Shown piece by piece: positions 45,468-56,087 of a stretch of 64,000 nucleotides of DNA. Origin of the DNA: Tilletia caries (lineage: Eukaryota; Basidiomycota; Exobasidiomycetes; Tilletiales; Tilletiaceae). The notes below the pieces were generated by a model. It worked only from the letters and a program-made list of their open reading frames with translations, was not told the origin of the DNA and searched no databases. The DNA is taken from assembly GCA_032718865.1 (NCBI GenBank), contig JALUTQ010000027.1:992001-1056000 (forward strand), read 5' to 3'. Position 1 is the stretch's first letter; every line of letters starts with the position of its first letter. A program made the translations under genes and the position numbers.

Positions 45468-47322
45468 TACTCTGGACACAGGTTTTGGGGAACGGTCACC
45501 ACATCCAAAGTTCCCTGAAACCGTCAGAACCGTGAGACACTGACTCTACTTGCAGCCGTCACCGCATCACCATTGCGCTGACAGCTGACTCCTCTACTTC
45601 CTTTTTGACCACACACAGCAATTTTCTCCTCGTCTCTTGCGCCCGCCCCTCCGCTTTGCCTCGCGCCTTCGCCTTCGCCCGCGTTACGCGTCGCGCACCG
45701 CCACGATCCTGCCCACCTTCCTGCACGCAGCATCTGCCAGCGAGCCGCATCATCTTTCGTGTGCCAGATGTTTACCTTTTTGACTGACCCAGAATCTCGT
45801 CTATTCCCCTTCTTTCTCTCCTTTCACGATCTCTCCCCAGTTCACAGATCATCAAGCGAGTCGAGACTAGGTGCGCCTGGCAATGGTGCTATGCTACTGA
45901 CCACTGCCGCAAGTTTTGCTGACTTTACTCGCTCTTCATTGTTCTGCGGTCTGCCTACCTGTCTGTCTTTCAACCTGGACACCTGGACATCCATTCAATC
46001 AATTCAAGGCGGCAGGCCGGAGCGACGGGAAGGAGGAAACGAGTCTGGGTTGGGGTCGGAGATGGTGCCGTGCCAATGGGCGATGCGCGTGCGACCACTC
46101 TGGCCCGGAGATTTGCCAAGGCACGGACCATGGTGAGTAGTTCTGTTTCATTCTTGGGAGAGGGCTGGTGGTACCGCCCTCTCCCACCGCCCTCTCCCAC
46201 TGGCCACCTTACGAAGGCGTCGTTCTGGGTCTTGGACGTGTTTTGGCCTTTGAGAGGGAGCCTGTTGTGCCGCTCCCTCCCCACACACTCAAGCACAAGT
46301 GAGGGAGGATTCATGCCATTTTCAAAACAGGGCCGCAATAAGTTCCACTGTGAGTAACGCCCAATGCTACAAAGTTTACAAAGTTGATTCATGCTCTGAC
46401 ATGTTCGCAATGCGTTCCTCAGTAGCAGTAGAGTTCCCAGATACTTTGCAAACAAATTGAACCAAGGGGTGTCCAGATCATCAGAGCTTGGGAACAATGC
46501 GTGAACGCAGAACGCATGAATGGCTCGGGCCCCGGCTCAAGGTTCAAGGTCAACAGTTGAACGATGATGCTGAAAGCTGACGTTTGACAGTGTTTGACAG
46601 TAGCGCAGACGAAGAGTTGATCCTCTGTTATTTCTTTCTGTCCCTGTATAGTGTATAGAGGCAATAATCCCCCATATCCTAAATTTTGCAGAAGGCTTCA
46701 GCTGCTCACTCTTCCTTTCTTTTCCCCATTCCCAAAATTCCTCCCTCTCTTACTTCTTGTAGGCAGGTTTACGACGCGGTCCGAGAGCCCGAGAGCTTTA
46801 GGATCTAGGAGCCCAGCTGATCAAGAGAAAGGGAGCGCACGCCCCACATCAGATTCCTGCGAGACAGAGCAAGAGCATCGAGCGTGTCGTCAGGAGTCTT
46901 CAAGAGCCTGAGTCTCAGCCCCAGTGCAGTGAGTAGTGCCCACCCTTCTCCTTCTCCTGCCGCAGCTCGGGTCCTCCGACCTCCATGCCTCCTCCTGCCC
47001 AAGCTCACGATGCTGACGATACTCTCATCTCTCCCCCTCTTCTCTCTGTGGTAGCTTGGTCTTCGGTCCCCACTTTTCACAGCTGTGCAGCAGAGCACGC
47101 AGGGCATGACCCATACAAGTCAGATTGAGCTCAGATTGAGCATTCAGCAATCCAATTTCGAGTGCATCATGATGGCAGGCAGGAGGCAACATACCTGGGA
47201 AATAAAGAAAGCAGGATCGGTTGAGCTCCGCGCCGTCGCCCAAGTTCGCCGCCGCCCCTTCCCTTCAGCCGCCGTTCGTTCGCCGCCGCCCGCTCAAATA
47301 CGCCCGCTCAACCAGATTGATG
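45468..47322. other. Intergenic region, no supported gene
   Basis: No ORF here shows a domain. Short direct repeats occur at 46165-46200 (CCGCCCTCTCCCAC twice). A TATAAAAG box occurs upstream at 45003 without a gene behind it. Pyrimidine-rich tracts lie at 46700-46760. Confidence 0.4.
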
Positions 47323-47715
47323 TCAGTCAGGCGATGTCAGGAAGGAAAGTCGGGAGATCCACTTCGCCCTCGTCGCATCTTGAGCCAGGTAGTCGTCGGA
47401 CAGCGTGCGCAACCCAAATTTGTCCATCTTGAGCAGCTCGTCCATGCGGCGAATCGCATCTTCTCGTCCGTACTCCTTCCCAGACTCTTCCACAGCAGCA
47501 AGAACGCGGCGCCATCGGCAGATCTGCTTTCGCGCCGCCGAGCATTTGGAATCGAGAGTCCGGTCTTTGTCATGCAGCCGCTGCTGGACACCGCGGCTTC
47601 CTTCGCTCGTTCCATCCCACACAGAGACCAACTGCGTCACCGTGGATACGTCCTTGGCCAAGACCAGAAGAGCCGGCCGAGTCGCAGAAGGAGTGGGGAC
47701 GGGGATCGTGGCCGG

Positions 47716-48412
47716 TAAGGATCTTCCCGGAGTAGATCCCCGGAGCCCGGACTCCGGGGCGGCGCTCCGCTCAGCTCCGTCTGAGCTCTGGCCAGCTCCG
47801 CGCTCCGCAAAATTTCTGGCGATCAGCTGGCGAGCACTCCGTGCTCCGTCGAAGTTGCGGTTGCGCACAAGAATCTACTCCGTGCTCCGTACATTTTTCA
47901 CAGGCGGACTCCGTGCTCCGCAAAATAGCTCCGCGGACTCCGGGGTACTCCGAGGTGTCATGAAATGAGTCCAACATGGGCTCAGGAGAAGATTAAACCT
48001 CATCGAAACAGTTCAATCGTAGCTTTAGAAGTCTATACCATTCATTTCCAAGGGTTTACTGCCCCAAAAAATGAATAACACAACATTTCGACCTGATTCG
48101 GCTGAGAAATCCCTCAACAAAAACCGGTCACGTGACTCAGATTTGGCCATCACGTGACTCACTTTGCCATCCCCGGAGTTTGTCGGACTCCGGGGTCTGC
48201 TCCGTACTCCGGGGCTTTTTTGACAATGCAAGCAAACTCACTCCGTGCTCCGGGGAGTTGCAGCCATACCTTCGCGGAGTAGCTCCGCAAATCTAAAGCT
48301 AGCAAAAGAGGCTCAAATCTCGCTCCGTGCTCCGTACCCGTGCAGAGCGTCCCCCGGAGTCCGCGGAGCTCCGGGGAATGCTACTCCGGGGCCTACTCCG
48401 GGAAGATCCTTA
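47716..48412. mobile_element. TAAGG/CCTTA foldback-like element, copy A
   Basis: 697 bp, starting TAAGGATCTTCCCGGAGTA and ending with the reverse complement. The interior is crowded with CTCCGTGCTCCG, CGGAGTCCG and GGAGTACGG variants in both orientations. It interrupts the Crypton-like coding region: the frame on each side joins cleanly (…GPLATI / PVPTPSATR…) when the element is removed. The target duplication is imperfect (CGCCACGA against GGCCACGA with two extra bases, minus strand). It encodes nothing recognisable. Confidence 0.88.
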
Positions 48413-51400
48413 TCGTGGCGAGCGGGCCAACAGCAGAAACGACCGGATCCCGAGCAAGAGCAGAGCCAGAAACGGACACGACGGACGATAAGGAGGCAAG
48501 AGTTGGCTGGGAAGATGGTAGGGTGGGTGGTGACGGAGGCGGAGGCGCGTCGGAGGAGGCGCAAAGAAGAGAAGAAGGATCTGGTGCTGGTGCAGAGGGT
48601 GCTGATGGGAAAGGCGATGGAGAGGGAACCGAAGACCCCGAGCTTGAGAAGGATGGCAGACGTGGTGGGGCAGCTGCTGAATACTCTTGCGTTGTCGAAA
48701 GCTGTAGAAAGGAAGAGAAGATCGAATCACAGTCACAAGTCAACATCATCGAAGAGCGCGCTGCGCGTGAGAAGAGGGAAGGGGGAGGGGAGAAGGATGC
48801 TCACGCTTGCCAATGCACTGGAAAGTGCGGACATGCTGGCAGAGAGCAGGTCCTGCGCTGCGGCTCTCTGAGCTTGCCAATGCAGCCTTCCAGCGAGCAT
48901 TGCAGGCGATGGATGTCAGCGCTTGTCGACGCTGCTACCTGCTTGACCGCGGTTGCGTTCTCGGCGGTTGCGGTGCGGAGGTCAGCGAGTGCATGGCCAA
49001 GGCGAGGTATGAGCTGAGAGATGGTGACCTCAATGGGGTTGACCGTCTCCTTGATCGTGGTGGTGAGAGATCTGCGGAACTGGTCAAAGTCTGGACTGGA
49101 GAAGGGCGGCAAAGACCAAAGGGGAAGCGAGGGATGCGCTCTCGACAACAAGGCTGCATCCTGAAGCAGCACAACGCTGAACGCGCAGCCACTTCAACAG
49201 GTCGAGGAAGGAAATTGCTGCTTGATCGACCTGGCCTCCGCTCGCGTGTCGAGCCCGCACCGCTGCTTCCTCACGAGCTGCTTGAGGCCAAAGCGCATCA
49301 TAAAGGCTGGATGGCGGGTCAATGAGAGTCCGAGGCAGGTAGTAATCTTCTCCGTCGGCGTTGAACCCAGCCAGCGCTCGGACGGGACAGACGGCGATGC
49401 CCGTCAAGTACCGTTCGATGAGCTGATCCCCGCCTGCCGTCCAGCGTCCGTGTATACGGATGCTGGCCTCCGAACAGCCAGCCTTGTGTGCAAGGCGGGC
49501 ACCACCTCCGCGCATTGCATGGGACAACTTGGATGAAGCAATGTCGAGATCCTCGAATGCTCGACGAAGGATTTCCGCCTGATCTCTCCACGTGACGCCT
49601 TCGCGATCGTCATCGTCAACCAGCATCGAAGTCCCGTACCATGATGCGCGCAAAGAAAGATCTGGGAACGCCTCCTTCTTGATGTGGAATCGCTCGAAGA
49701 AGTACAGAGCAAGCGCGCCGACCGGGCACAGCTCAACGTCGCGGTGACGAGCAGCAACGCCAAACTACTTCCGCGCCTCCACGTTCGTCTTACTGTGCTT
49801 CAGGCTGACGACCACAGCAGGGCAAGGATGAGGCCGAGACTGAGCGATCTGAGAGAGGGAAGAGATCAAATCACGTAGTCAGAGACAGCATACTAGCCCT
49901 CAAGGGAAGGGACCGAGGAATTCCTACCTTGTGCGTATACAACGCGGACAGCTCGGCGTTGCGAAGATCCTCGGAACGCCCCATAATCGCGTGCTGCATA
50001 AGGAAGTCAAAGCGAGCCCGCCAAACCGTGTTCGTCCAGGCCTGCGGGTTCTCTGCTGCTGCTTGCTCGAGATACCAGCGGCTGATCTGCGCATACTCAT
50101 CCTCGCTGTATCCATCCTTGAGAGAGTGTTTCCACGGGTCGTCTTGTCGAGCGGCCGCAAGCGCGCTTCTACCCCGCTTAATGGCTTTGATGTATGCCTT
50201 AAGCAAGGCACCATGGCGGGGATGGGGATTGCTGTTCCGTCCCGAGAGCGCCTGTATCTCCCAGAGATTGGTAACAGCTTTGATGTTCGTCCCGATATGG
50301 TCGTCTCCAAGGCGAGGGTTCTTGTAAAGCACATAGCAGCTTTAGCAATCGTTCAGAAGCAGAAACATCGATAGTCAGTTCTCACTCCCCACAAGTACGA
50401 CACAACACAACGAGAGTCATTCATGCTCACTTGAGGTATGTGACCAGCTTCTATTCGGACACCAGTATCTCCTCCAAAGCATCGACACGTCTCCATCCAC
50501 CACCGCTACTGCCGTTCGCTGCGGGCTCGGTGCTCGAGCTGGTTCCAGCAGAACCGCTCCCGCTCTCGTCAGCAGCATCAGCTGGGCGGTGCTGCTGGGC
50601 CCGGATGCGGCTCAAACAACGCCAGAAGACCTGAAGTAAGATGGAGATGAGTTTCCAAGTATCAGTCAGGTGAAGTGAGGTGTGACAAGCAAGCCGGCAA
50701 GCGCCAAGCGAGCAAAGAAGGAGTCGTAAGGAGGGGAGATGAAGAGCCCACTCACCAAGAAGTGTCGCTTGCAGCGGTCCCAGCTAGCTTTTGTGGACGG
50801 AGCGAGTGTACTCTGCTGGAGATGGAGGGTGAGATCGAGAGTTTCATTGACGAACTGCGCGGCGCCCTCGTGAGTGTCGGCTTCGACGCTCGTAGCGTGT
50901 ACAGCATCAACTTCTTCGTCTGTGGCCAGCGCTCCTGCCTGCTCCAGCTGCTCAACGAGCTCCGGCGGAAGAACACCAGGACCCCGGGCACCAAATATGC
51001 TCTCAGGCTCAGCACTGGGCCCGACCGTCGGGTCGATTGAAGGAGGGAAGCGGGGCTGTAGATGAGGCCGGGTTGGAGGTGATCTGCGCGACAGCGGCGT
51101 CGATGATGATGGAACAATCAGCAGTACGTTCATCTGCTTTGAAGGCATGGGATGAAGCCTGCACTCACCTGAAGTGCTTGCGCCAGTCATAGAGTGTCAG
51201 AAATCCAATGCCGAGCTTCTTTGCGCGCTCTTTGACGGTGCCTTCACGCGAGAGAAAGGTGTGGAAAGCTCAATGGACCGCGACGCGCTTCTTGTTCGGA
51301 GTGTATATGACACCGTCACTGCGACGCTTCAGTCCCCTTCCTCCGACGCTACTGGAGCTTGTACCGAGGCGCGCAACGGCAGAAGAGCCCGGTACAAGAG

Positions 51401-51522
51401 GTCTAGAGGGCCCTTGACTGTTGGAAGTCGAGGAGAGCGCGTAGGAGGGCGCGTTCGCACTTCGCAGTGCCCTGAGCGTGTTAGGTGGGTATCGAAGGTG
51501 CTTGCTGAACGGGCCGCGCCGC

Positions 51523-51800
51523 TGTACTAGACTAGAGATAGTGATCTACTAGTAGCAACGCAGTGAGCAGTGAGTAAATGAAGAGCAGTGATGAATGACG
51601 AGGAAGAGAGAACTAAGTACAAAAGATGAGCTCGAGAAGGGTAAGGATGAGAGCGAGGGAAAAGTGTGACGTGGGAAAAGTGGAGGGAAGTGGAGGCAGG
51701 ATGTTGCTATGCAGAGATGCGTGAGAGAAAAGGGAAGGAAGCGGAGAGGAAGAGAGCGAGATAAGATAAGAAAAGGACCACATGGACCTCGTCCAGCACA
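51523..51800 (-). repeat. LTR (3' LTR in element orientation)
   Basis: 278 bp copy starting TGTACTAGACTAGAG and ending GTCCAGCACA on the plus strand. Six substitutions separate it from the other LTR, with no length difference. Confidence 0.92.
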
Positions 51801-51810
51801 TCCCCGCACC
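51801..51810 (-). other. Putative polypurine tract
   Basis: Minus-strand GGTGCGGGGA lies immediately before the 3' LTR. It is mostly purine and in the right place for plus-strand priming, though short. Confidence 0.5.
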
Positions 51811-52219
51811 GAAAAGACGACTGTCCCGAGTCGGTCAAGGCCGCGGAAATGCACTGGCTGTAGCTCAACGAAGAGGAAGTAGCGAAGGCGCATAGCAGAG
51901 CGGGTAGCAGAGATGAGGAAGCAGCTGCGCGTGATGTATGATGTTGAGGTAAAGAGGGAGAGAATGAAGGTATGGGTGATATGCCCACAACCATGAATCA
52001 GACGTCGGGAGAGAGAAGGAAGCTGAACCGTAGCGAGGTGGAAGTCGGAAGATGGAACGGCTGTGGCATAGGGAAAGATGGGTTGCTGGGGTGAGGGTGG
52101 AAAGATTGCAGTCGCGTGTCTGCTGAAATGTGCGGGTAAAAAGAATCCGGGCGTGCGGGAGCAACGTCTGAAGCGGGGGACTAATTGTCGCGATCAAGTG
52201 GTTGCGAGGCTGGTGGATG

Positions 52220-53006
52220 TAAGGATGGGCGCTGAGTAAGCCCCGGAGTGGGTTTCCCGGAGTTCCCCGACTAGTCGGGGCCTCAGTCCGGGGGTGTACG
52301 GAGTACGGAGTGCATTTTCGAGGATTCACTCCTGCTGATTGAATTCTGCAGGAGTACGGAGCGCAAGCCTGTCATGTCCCCGGAGTACGGAGTACGGCAA
52401 GGCCTGGAGCTAACTTTTCCCCGGAGTACGGAGTGGCTAGCTCGAATGCTAGACGGAGTGCGGAGTTTCCCCGAAACTCCGGGGCGCTCCGGGGCCTTGC
52501 TTTTTTCAAATTCAGGTTGCAATTTTGAAAATTTCAGTCAGAAATGGGCATATTTTGCTCTGATTTTCAAAAAAACTGACAAAATTCTTTTTCAGATTTC
52601 TCATTTGGTGTTCATATTGTGTCTTGTTGAGCTCTAAGACCGCCAACGATGATTCTGTCGAACAAACACGTGGATGGGAGAGCCGCCATTAATGTAAGGG
52701 TCCATATTTCTCAAGTTTTGTAGGACCTCTGCGAACTTTTCCCGGAGTACGGAGTTTCGGGGGAGTAGTCGCGCTCCGCCACCCCGGAGTACGGAGCGGA
52801 CTTTGAAATTTTACTAAATTTAGCCGGAGTACGGAGCTGGCTCAATAAGATGGAAGATTTTGTGCGGAGTGCGGAGTGGAGTTGGGGTGACTGCCTAAAA
52901 ATGAGCGAAGTACGGAGCGCAAAAAGTATCTCAAAATCAGCCGGAGTCAGCAGGAGTAGGGGCCCCTGAGTACGGAGCACTCCGGGGCCCTCCGCGCCCA
53001 TCCTTA
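52220..53006. mobile_element. TAAGG/CCTTA foldback-like element, copy B
   Basis: 787 bp, ends TAAGGATGGGCGC and its reverse complement, flanked by an exact 8 bp target duplication (GGTGGATG at 52212-52219 and 53007-53014). Its interior repeats CGGAGTACGGAG and related units many times, mainly near both ends, with an AT-rich centre (52500-52700). It sits in the 3' end of the FHA-like ORF of the LTR element. Confidence 0.93.
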
Positions 53007-54181
53007 GGTGGATGCTCCAAGGCCGCGGGCAGGTCTGTGGACGTAGCTTCCTGCGTTGGCGATGATTTGACTGCGGGCGGAAGCTTAGTCACAGCAGTCG
53101 GCGTGCTTGACGCGTCGCTCAACATCGAGGCTGCAGCCACGAGGGCCCGAGCTTGAAGCCACGCGCCGCGTATGCGTTGCAGAGCTGTCTCGATAGAGTT
53201 GCAGATAACGGAGGTGGAAGCAACCCAGCGCCGCGAGTCCGCCCAAGCCGTGCGCATCCGTTCGACTGCCAGCGCAGCAGTATTGACGGTGTACTTGTCC
53301 TTGATGTATGCTGCACGATCATCTTCCGGCGGAGCAATCGAGTGACGGGGGCTTCGTCCGTGGCAAACAGGGGTTGACTGCGTCGTGTTGTCGCTCTTAT
53401 CACACAATCCGGCAGCAGCACGGTGGCCGAGCGCGTCAGGAGGAGAGAGGACAACTGGTGACGAAGGCTTCGAATGAGGATCCGTTGCAGAAGAAGGCAT
53501 TGGGGTGATGCACTGTGGTGTGGCTGGTGGCGTAGGTGACCGCGCCGGAGTGTCTTGGGCGACGTGTGGGTCGAGGGAGATGGTGCTGCCGGAGTCGAGA
53601 TGTGATGAATGCGAAGCCGCAATGCCGTAAGACCGGGACGTATCAGGCGAAGGACGTGCGGGTTCGTTGGAGGAACGCGAAGCGGTTAAAGCGGCGTAGG
53701 AGAAGGTTAGTGGGGCGGAGGTGTTTATTGCTGCGTTGTCCGAAAGGGTCGTCGCTGACGACGTACCGTTATCGGCACCGCGCTCGGCGTCCTCCCGCAT
53801 CTCCTGTGCCATCATCCGCACCATGTCGAGCTCGAGCCCAACTCCACAGCTAAGTTCCAGCGTTTCCACCTCCACCCGAAAACGTACCGCAGTCTTGAGG
53901 TCATGTCGACGTTGTGGGACTGCGAGAACATCGCCGTCGCGAAGGGGAACTGGGTCCGAACTGAGCAGCTGATGGTTGATGTAGACACCAAGATCAGAGC
54001 GCGAAGACCAAATGGAAGGTGAATCCCCCCAGAGCTGAACGCGCGCCTCGTCGTCCAGGAAGAAGTCGAGATCGAGAAGGGTGTCGTCAACGATGTTCGA
54101 CCGCTTGAGATGGGGGTGAAGAAGAAACGAAAAGGAGGAATGTGTCGAGTCGAGCGGTGAAAACGTGATGAACGTGAGCAT
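52937..54181 (-). CDS. FHA-like domain protein encoded inside the LTR element
   Basis: ORF from ATG at 54181 (an upstream in-frame ATG at 54298 is possible), about 414 aa. Residues about 20-115 resemble a forkhead-associated phosphothreonine-binding domain: RSNIVDDTLLDLDFFLDDEA, SSRSDLGVYINHQLL and VPLRDGDVLAVPQ match the end of the fold (SxNGxxxNG…LxxGD), but the usual GR and SxxH signatures are weak. A Ser/Thr/Pro-rich region follows, then a helical segment (NTAALAVERMRTAWADSRRWV … ICNSIETALQRIRGAWLQARALVAAA). The last 18 residues come from the inserted element B; without it the frame would stop nine residues after EHPP. A Gag-like protein is the alternative reading. Confidence 0.6.
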   Translation of the reverse strand: MLTFITFSPLDSTHSSFSFLLHPHLKRSNIVDDTLLDLDFFLDDEARVQLWGDSPSIWSSRSDLGVYINHQLLSSDPVPLRDGDVLAVPQRRHDLKTAVRFRVEVETLELSCGVGLELDMVRMMAQEMREDAERGADNGTSSATTLSDNAAINTSAPLTFSYAALTASRSSNEPARPSPDTSRSYGIAASHSSHLDSGSTISLDPHVAQDTPARSPTPPATPQCITPMPSSATDPHSKPSSPVVLSPPDALGHRAAAGLCDKSDNTTQSTPVCHGRSPRHSIAPPEDDRAAYIKDKYTVNTAALAVERMRTAWADSRRWVASTSVICNSIETALQRIRGAWLQARALVAAASMLSDASSTPTAVTKLPPAVKSSPTQEATSTDLPAALEHPPKDGRGGPRSAPYSGAPTPADSG

Positions 54182-54611
54182 GATGACGAGTGAATGCGTA
54201 AGGTTGCGGCGGAAGGGGTGGAAGCAGTGCTTTCTGGTGGTGAAGCAACCGACAGTGGAAGTCGGAAACCCAGTCAGGTGAGATTGAGGCGCGCGCAAGG
54301 TGGTCGTGGCTGGTGGGAGTGGTCACTACCTCGACAGCTGCACCTGCGGGCTGCGACGGATATCGGGTGACTGTGTGGTTAGAAGACGGCGACAAAAGAA
54401 AGGATTGGACCGAACGGAACTCTTGAGGCCGGAGGCGTGAAGACGAGGTCGATGGTCGACGAAGAAAAGGGAAATAGCGTGTGGATGGTTGAGCGGACAA
54501 AGGTGAGAGTAAAGGTGTGTGAGAAAAATGAGAGGGAAGCGAGGGAAGGGAAGTGTATGTGGCAGTGTAGGACTGTGGGGTTCTTGCCTGCGTCGTTCGC
54601 TCAGCAAGAGA

Positions 54612-54629
54612 GATCTACTCTCATCACCA
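54612..54629 (-). other. Putative tRNA primer-binding site
   Basis: Minus-strand TGGTGATGAGAGTAGATC lies directly after the 5' LTR. Primer-binding sites normally begin TGG, the complement of a mature tRNA CCA end. The matching tRNA cannot be named without a tRNA set from this genome. Confidence 0.6.
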
Positions 54630-54907
54630 TGTACTAGACTAGAGATAGTGATCAACTAGTAGCAACGCAGTGAGTAGTGAGTAAATGAAGAGCAGTGATG
54701 AATGACGACGAAGAGAGAACTAAGTACAAGAGATGAGCTCGAGAAGGGTAAGGATGAGTGCGAGGGAAAAGTGTGACGTGGGAAAAGTGGAGGGAAGTGG
54801 AGGCAGGATGTTGCTATGCAGAGATGCGTGAGAGAAAAGGGAAGGAAGCGGAGAGGAAGAGAGCGAGATAAGATAAGACAAGGACCACATGGACCTCGTC
54901 CAGCACA
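54630..54907 (-). repeat. LTR (5' LTR in element orientation)
   Basis: Second 278 bp copy. On the minus strand it begins TGTGCTGGACGAGG and ends AGTACA, directly before the putative primer-binding site. Confidence 0.92.
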
Positions 54908-55647
54908 GCCGCATCCGCCGCTCTCCTTTAAAAGCAATCCAATACACTTGAACCCGAGCTCTGCGCTTGCAGCTGAAATACGCACCATCGCAGCTCGCAC
55001 TGCGGAACAAAACCTGGCCTTCTTTTTGAACGCTGATGATCTGTGATGGATAGCCCAAGCTCATGACCAGACTCAGCCCCAGACTCAGCTTATAATCACC
55101 ACTCATAGTAGACTCAGACTCTTCCAGACTCCAAACTCCTCAGACTCACTTCTGCCAGTTTGCTTTCCCGCGCTCGCGCCACGCGCTCGCCACGCGTCTT
55201 CTCCCTTCCTGCTCCCTAATCATTGCGCAATGTCGTGCCACTTCTCTCTTCTCCTTTCACGCTCCAACCCCCCCGCCTATAAAACGGCTCCTCCCCATTG
55301 TACCATAGTGAAATCCACAAGCTTTTCTCACAGATCTCTCTACTAGTATAGTCTGACTATCGGCTCAGGGTCCGCAATCTCCTCCGCTGCGGACGCGCTG
55401 GAATTGCTGCTCCCTTTCGCCAAGTGGGTTCTGTTGGTTTCATCTCATTAATTATTCCGAGCCCGCATAACGCCACAGGTGAATCAATTGTCCCAGCTGC
55501 ACTAGCATATGATCAGCCATCAGTATCTTCTTCCTCCAGCATCTCGACTGATTCATCCTAAAGAACATGAGCAGTTTCACGAAAGTCGCGTCGGTACGAG
55601 TGGTGACCAGCGGGAACAATCACGTGTCCAACACTCATATTGAAGTG

Positions 55648-56087
55648 GAGGTTAACCACAGGATGGTACACAAATTCTCGAAAAACCACAGCATGGTACG
55701 CTCACTATCTTACCATGGGAGGGTATGAGGACCTTGTATGGCCGACCTCATCTCATTAAGCACAGATCAAAGGTATTTCTGGGTCGCAAATTCCAATTTT
55801 TTGGCCCGCCTCAGACCGTCGAAGCTCTCGCGGCTCCTGAATAACTGACCTGAAAATCCAATGGTAGGCGTGTGAGGCTTAGGAGAGCAAAACAGGCCTT
55901 TCTGCGATGCGATCGGTTGCGGTTAGAGGGTGCTGTATCCTGAGACTTTTCTTCCCAGAAAGCACTTTCAATCTTCTCCTCGAAATGAGGTCGGCGAATG
56001 GAATCTCCGTACCCTCCTATGGTAAGATAAGGGGCGTACCATCCTGTGGGTTTTCAAACATCTCCGTACCATCCTATGGTTAACCTC
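55648..56087. mobile_element. Inverted-repeat element with CCAYAGGATGGTAC repeats
   Basis: About 440 bp. Long imperfect terminal inverted repeats (about 80 bases) begin GAGGTTAACCACAGGATGGTAC and contain the unit CCACAGGATGGTACG at least twice per arm, plus TCTTACCATRGGAGGGTA. Nine flanking bases are nearly the same on both sides (ATTGAAGTG and ATTCAAGTG), which suggests a target duplication with one change. No coding capacity is seen. Confidence 0.78.

Larger units (their letters stand above)
51523..54907 (-). mobile_element. LTR element without visible reverse transcriptase, carrying an FHA-like ORF
   Basis: Two 278 bp direct repeats (51523-51800 and 54630-54907) start TGT and end ACA on either strand and differ at six positions by eye. 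The five bases outside are identical (GCCGC at 51518-51522 and 54908-54912), a proper integrase-type target duplication. In the minus orientation the 5' LTR is followed at once by TGGTGATGAGAG, which fits a tRNA primer-binding site, and the 3' LTR is preceded by GGTGCGGGGA, which fits a polypurine tract. Excluding the nested element B, the interior is about 2 kb. I see no protease, integrase or reverse transcriptase motif; the only long ORF is FHA-like. This resembles LARD-type non-autonomous elements. Confidence 0.88.
47323..54914 (-). pseudogene. Crypton-like tyrosine recombinase gene, interrupted by two transposons
   Basis: Cryptons are DNA transposons that move by a tyrosine recombinase. 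Minus-strand pieces: start codon at 54914-54912, then after the LTR element 51517-51170 (helix-turn-helix-like, VKERAKKLGIGFLTLYDWRKHF), 51083-50756, 50630-50431, 50339-49928, and 49848 onward. The recombinase core is clear: HRDVELCPVGALALYFFERFHI-type block, KLSHAMRGGGARLAHKAG (HxxR), RIHGRWTAG, ERYL with the Tyr, and VRALAGFNADGEDYYLPR. A coiled stretch (49090-48800) and a GCR1-C-like DNA-binding end (ICRWRRVLAAV … LRTLSDDYL) follow. Three in-frame stops (51272-51270, 50453-50451, 49767-49765), a 7-base duplication near 49173-49184, and both insertions make it dead. A domesticated host recombinase-like gene is the alternative. Confidence 0.8.

Noticed and set aside
51613..51801. ORF within both LTRs (minus strand)
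   Set aside because: It is repeated in each LTR and ends with it, with a biased Ser/Leu/Pro composition; better explained as LTR sequence.
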